NCBI GenBank assembly: GCA_002396885.1
Contig: DGXY01000131.1
Span: 1 to 15,607 of the forward strand
Origin: Akkermansiaceae bacterium UBA5020
Lineage (GTDB): Bacteria > Verrucomicrobiota > Verrucomicrobiia > Verrucomicrobiales > DEV007
Reading direction: 5' to 3'
DNA length: 15,607 nt
Part shown: positions 13,352-15,607 of the stretch, one piece after another
How the letters are laid out: every line of letters begins with the position of its first letter
Position numbering within the stretch: position 1 is the first letter of the stretch
Translations under genes and position numbers: made by a program
The notes under the pieces: generated by a model
The model's database searches: none
Told to the model about the DNA's origin: nothing
The model's input: only the letters and a program-made list of their open reading frames with translations

Positions 13352-15565
13352 ATGAGTGATCCCCCCAGCGACTCCGCGGAAATCGGAGGCATTGTTCAAT
13401 CCGTTGTTTTCCACAACGAGGAGAACGGCTACACAATCATGCAGGTCGTCGACGAGGGCGGCGGACACCTCACAGTTCGGGGAAAACTACCGGCGGCGGT
13501 TGCCGGGGAAAGGATCAAGGCCACGGGAACGTGGAAGAGCGACCGCCGTTTCGGCCGCCAGTTCGACGCGACCCGCATCACCGCCCAGCCGCCCGACTCG
13601 CCCGAGGGCATCGTCCGCTTCCTCTCGAGCGGACTCATCGACGGAATCGGTCCGGCCTACGCCGAGCGCATCGTCGCGGCCTTCGGCAACGACACCTTCC
13701 GCGTCATCGAGGAGGAATCGCAGCGGCTCGAGGAGGTCGCGGGAATCGGCAAATCGCGTCGGCTCCGCATCAAGGATTCCTGGAAACGGCAGAAGTCGGT
13801 GCGCGACATCATGATTTTCCTCCACCTCCACGGCCTCTCCACAGCGCGGGCCCTGCGACTTTTCAAAACCTACGGTCAGGAAGCGGTGAACATCCTTCGT
13901 GCCGATCCCTACCGGCTCGCCCGCGATATCCCCGGGGTCGGCTTCAAAACCGCGGACGACATCGCCCGCCAGATGGGCCAATCGCCCGAAGCGCCCCGAC
14001 GGCTGGCCGCAGGGATTCTCCACGCCCTCGAACAGGCGGAGCGCCAAGGGCACTGCGCCCTCCCCCGTCCCGCGCTCCTCGAGGAAGCAGCACGTCTTCT
14101 CGAAATCGAATCCGAGGGTCTTGAGATGCAGCTGAATCAACTCATCCTCGACGGCCGCGTCGTCGTGGAAAGCAACGGCGAAGAGGTGCTCGTCTTTTCG
14201 ACCGACCTTCATGAGGCGGAGGAGGCGGTCGCGGGCCGGATCGCGCGGCTCCTTCAGACGCCCCCGACCCTGCCGCCGCTCGATCCGGAGGCGGCGATCG
14301 CATGGTTTGAGCGGCATCATTCGCTGAGGCTCTCGGAAGAACAGTCGGACGCGGTCCTCCGCGCGGCGAAAGAACGTTTTTTCGTCCTCACGGGAGGGCC
14401 CGGAGTCGGCAAGACAACGATCTTGCGCGCCCTTATCGAAATCCTCGCCGCCAAGAAAGTGAATCCGGTGCTCTGCGCCCCGACGGGACGCGCGGCGAAA
14501 CGCCTCTCCGAGAGCACGGGGCGCGAGGCCTTCACCTTGCATCGCGCGCTCGAGTATCAGCCTGTCGTAGGATTTGCCCGCAATCGCCATCGCCCGCTCT
14601 CGGGAGATCTCTTCATCGTCGACGAGACCTCGATGGTCGATCTGCGCCTGATGGCCGCCTTTCTCGAGGCGATCCCCGCTCACGGCCATGTCCTCCTCGT
14701 CGGCGACGCGGACCAACTCCCCTCCGTGGGACCGGGCAATCTCCTCGCCGATCTGATCACGAGCGGAGTCGTGCCGGTCGCTCGGCTCACCCATATCTAT
14801 CGGCAGGCGGCCGAGAGCCGCATCATCAAGGCCGCCCACGAGGTGAACGAAGGTCACGTCCCACCACTCGACAATCCCCCCGACGCCGACTTTTTCTTTC
14901 TCCCCCGCCAAGGGGCCGAGGCGATCACCGAGACGCTCGAGCACCTCATCTCCGAACGCATCCCCGGGCGCTTCGGGTGGCACCCCCGCGATGGCATCCA
15001 GGTGCTGACGCCGATGAACCGACACAGCCTCGGCACGAGGGAGCTCAATGCCCGTTTGCAAAACGCGCTCAACCCCCCGGGCGATTCGAAGCTCGAGATC
15101 GAGCGTTTCGGCACCACCTTCCGCACCAGCGACAAGGTCATCCAAATCCGCAACAACTACGACAAGGAGATCTTCAACGGCGACATCGGACACATCTCGG
15201 AGATCACGACCGAACCGACCTCGGTCTACGTGAGCTTCGAAGGACATCCGCGGGTCCACTACGAGCCGGGCGAGCTCGATGAACTCGCCCTCGCCTACGC
15301 AGTGACGATCCACAAATCCCAGGGCAGCGAATTTCCCGCCGTCGTCATTCCTCTCTCGACCCAGCATTTCCCGATGTTGCAGCGCAATCTGCTCTACACC
15401 GCGATCACCCGAGGAAAACGCCTCGTCGTCGTCGTGGGGGAAAAGCGCGCCCTCGAGATCGCGGTAGGCAACCGCGAGGGGCTCCTTCGTCATTCCGGAC
15501 TCGCCCAGCGACTGAGGAAAGCGGTCCAGCCGACGCGAAGGCGGGAGAGGGATGAAGAGGGTTGA
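13352..15565 (+). CDS. recD2: RecD2-type ATP-dependent 5'-3' DNA helicase
   Basis: A 737-residue SF1B helicase, normal length for RecD2 (RecD-like proteins that act without RecBC). The N-terminal OB-like region (about 10-80) starts IGGIVQSVVFHNEENGYTI. Helix-hairpin-helix elements follow: LIDGIGPAYAERIV (95-108), LEEVAGIGKSRRLRI (126-140) and DIPGVGFKTADDIA (192-205). Motor motifs: Gln331 of the Q-like motif (LSEEQ), Walker A GGPGVGKT (348-355 region), Walker B FIVDETSMVD (421-430), motif III VGDADQLPSVGPG (450-462), motif V-like AVTIHKSQGSEF (650-661) and motif VI YTAITRGKR (682-690, Arg687 as arginine finger). It unwinds DNA in repair, replication-fork rescue or stress resistance; cytosolic/nucleoid. 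The frame is open to 13265, but the ATG at 13352 is preferred because it removes 29 unrelated residues that would overlap secG. No recB or recC is nearby. The C-terminus (RRRERDEEG) is complete. Confidence 0.94.
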   Translation: MSDPPSDSAEIGGIVQSVVFHNEENGYTIMQVVDEGGGHLTVRGKLPAAVAGERIKATGTWKSDRRFGRQFDATRITAQPPDSPEGIVRFLSSGLIDGIGPAYAERIVAAFGNDTFRVIEEESQRLEEVAGIGKSRRLRIKDSWKRQKSVRDIMIFLHLHGLSTARALRLFKTYGQEAVNILRADPYRLARDIPGVGFKTADDIARQMGQSPEAPRRLAAGILHALEQAERQGHCALPRPALLEEAARLLEIESEGLEMQLNQLILDGRVVVESNGEEVLVFSTDLHEAEEAVAGRIARLLQTPPTLPPLDPEAAIAWFERHHSLRLSEEQSDAVLRAAKERFFVLTGGPGVGKTTILRALIEILAAKKVNPVLCAPTGRAAKRLSESTGREAFTLHRALEYQPVVGFARNRHRPLSGDLFIVDETSMVDLRLMAAFLEAIPAHGHVLLVGDADQLPSVGPGNLLADLITSGVVPVARLTHIYRQAAESRIIKAAHEVNEGHVPPLDNPPDADFFFLPRQGAEAITETLEHLISERIPGRFGWHPRDGIQVLTPMNRHSLGTRELNARLQNALNPPGDSKLEIERFGTTFRTSDKVIQIRNNYDKEIFNGDIGHISEITTEPTSVYVSFEGHPRVHYEPGELDELALAYAVTIHKSQGSEFPAVVIPLSTQHFPMLQRNLLYTAITRGKRLVVVVGEKRALEIAVGNREGLLRHSGLAQRLRKAVQPTRRRERDEEG

Positions 15566-15580
15566 GTCGAAGAGCCGACC

Positions 15581-15591
15581 GGGTTAGACCC
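15581..15591 (+). terminator. Very short hairpin after recD2
   Basis: GGG (15581-15583) and CCC (15589-15591) flank TTAGA, and TTT follows. The stem is only 3 bp, so this would be a poor terminator; the window ends too soon to see whether a better one follows. Confidence 0.12.
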
Positions 15592-15607
15592 TTTGCCAAA
15601 ATTTTCT

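Noticed and set aside
13487..15493. 668-codon open frame antisense to recD2
   Set aside because: Entirely inside a gene with all helicase motifs; composition looks like a reverse-strand shadow.

Overview
The window is GC-rich, gene-dense bacterial chromosome with no sign of phage, plasmid or transposase genes. I read it as most likely Verrucomicrobiota (PVC group), with moderate confidence. The reasons are a heme cluster with a CcsA/HemX-type gene, a short HemA, HemC and a CobA-HemD fusion, a Pro/Ala-rich SecG tail, start codons that almost never carry a Shine-Dalgarno motif, and an intergenic element of CACGGAAnn repeats of a kind I associate with this phylum. None of these is proof.

Left part (1-5040). 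The 3' end of a short-chain dehydrogenase (plus strand) converges on a class I SAM methyltransferase (minus strand). The methyltransferase is divergent from a small GGQ release-factor-like ribosome-rescue protein. Next come glgE (maltosyltransferase that elongates alpha-1,4-glucan from maltose 1-phosphate) and, 47 nt downstream, a membrane protein with a CHASE2-like sensor domain and no output domain.

Middle (5041-6157). A gene-free stretch of 317 nt holds an imperfect inverted repeat made of three 9-bp units per arm. It is followed by a minus-strand PIN-toxin/ribbon-helix-helix antitoxin pair. The toxin gene comes first, and the toxin has Gly where the first catalytic Asp of PIN nucleases is expected. 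A repeat-containing upstream region may be its operator.

Right part (6158-13271, all minus strand). In transcription order: secG, a WaaF-like heptosyltransferase, a MYG1-family protein, a CcsA/HemX-like membrane protein, hemA, hemC and the cobA-hemD fusion. The waaF/myg1 and hemA/hemC pairs overlap by 4 nt (ATGA), and hemC/cobA-hemD are 1 nt apart. The last three genes cover glutamyl-tRNA to uroporphyrinogen III, apart from the HemL and HemB steps, and then on to precorrin-2 for siroheme/cobamides. RecD2-type helicase lies divergent from secG and fills the end of the window.

I do not see a convincing undescribed multi-gene system. The best leads are the active-site-lesioned PIN toxin, the intergenic inverted-repeat element, the output-less CHASE2 protein next to glgE, the bacterial MYG1 protein translationally coupled to waaF, and the 54-bp repeat in the secG tail.
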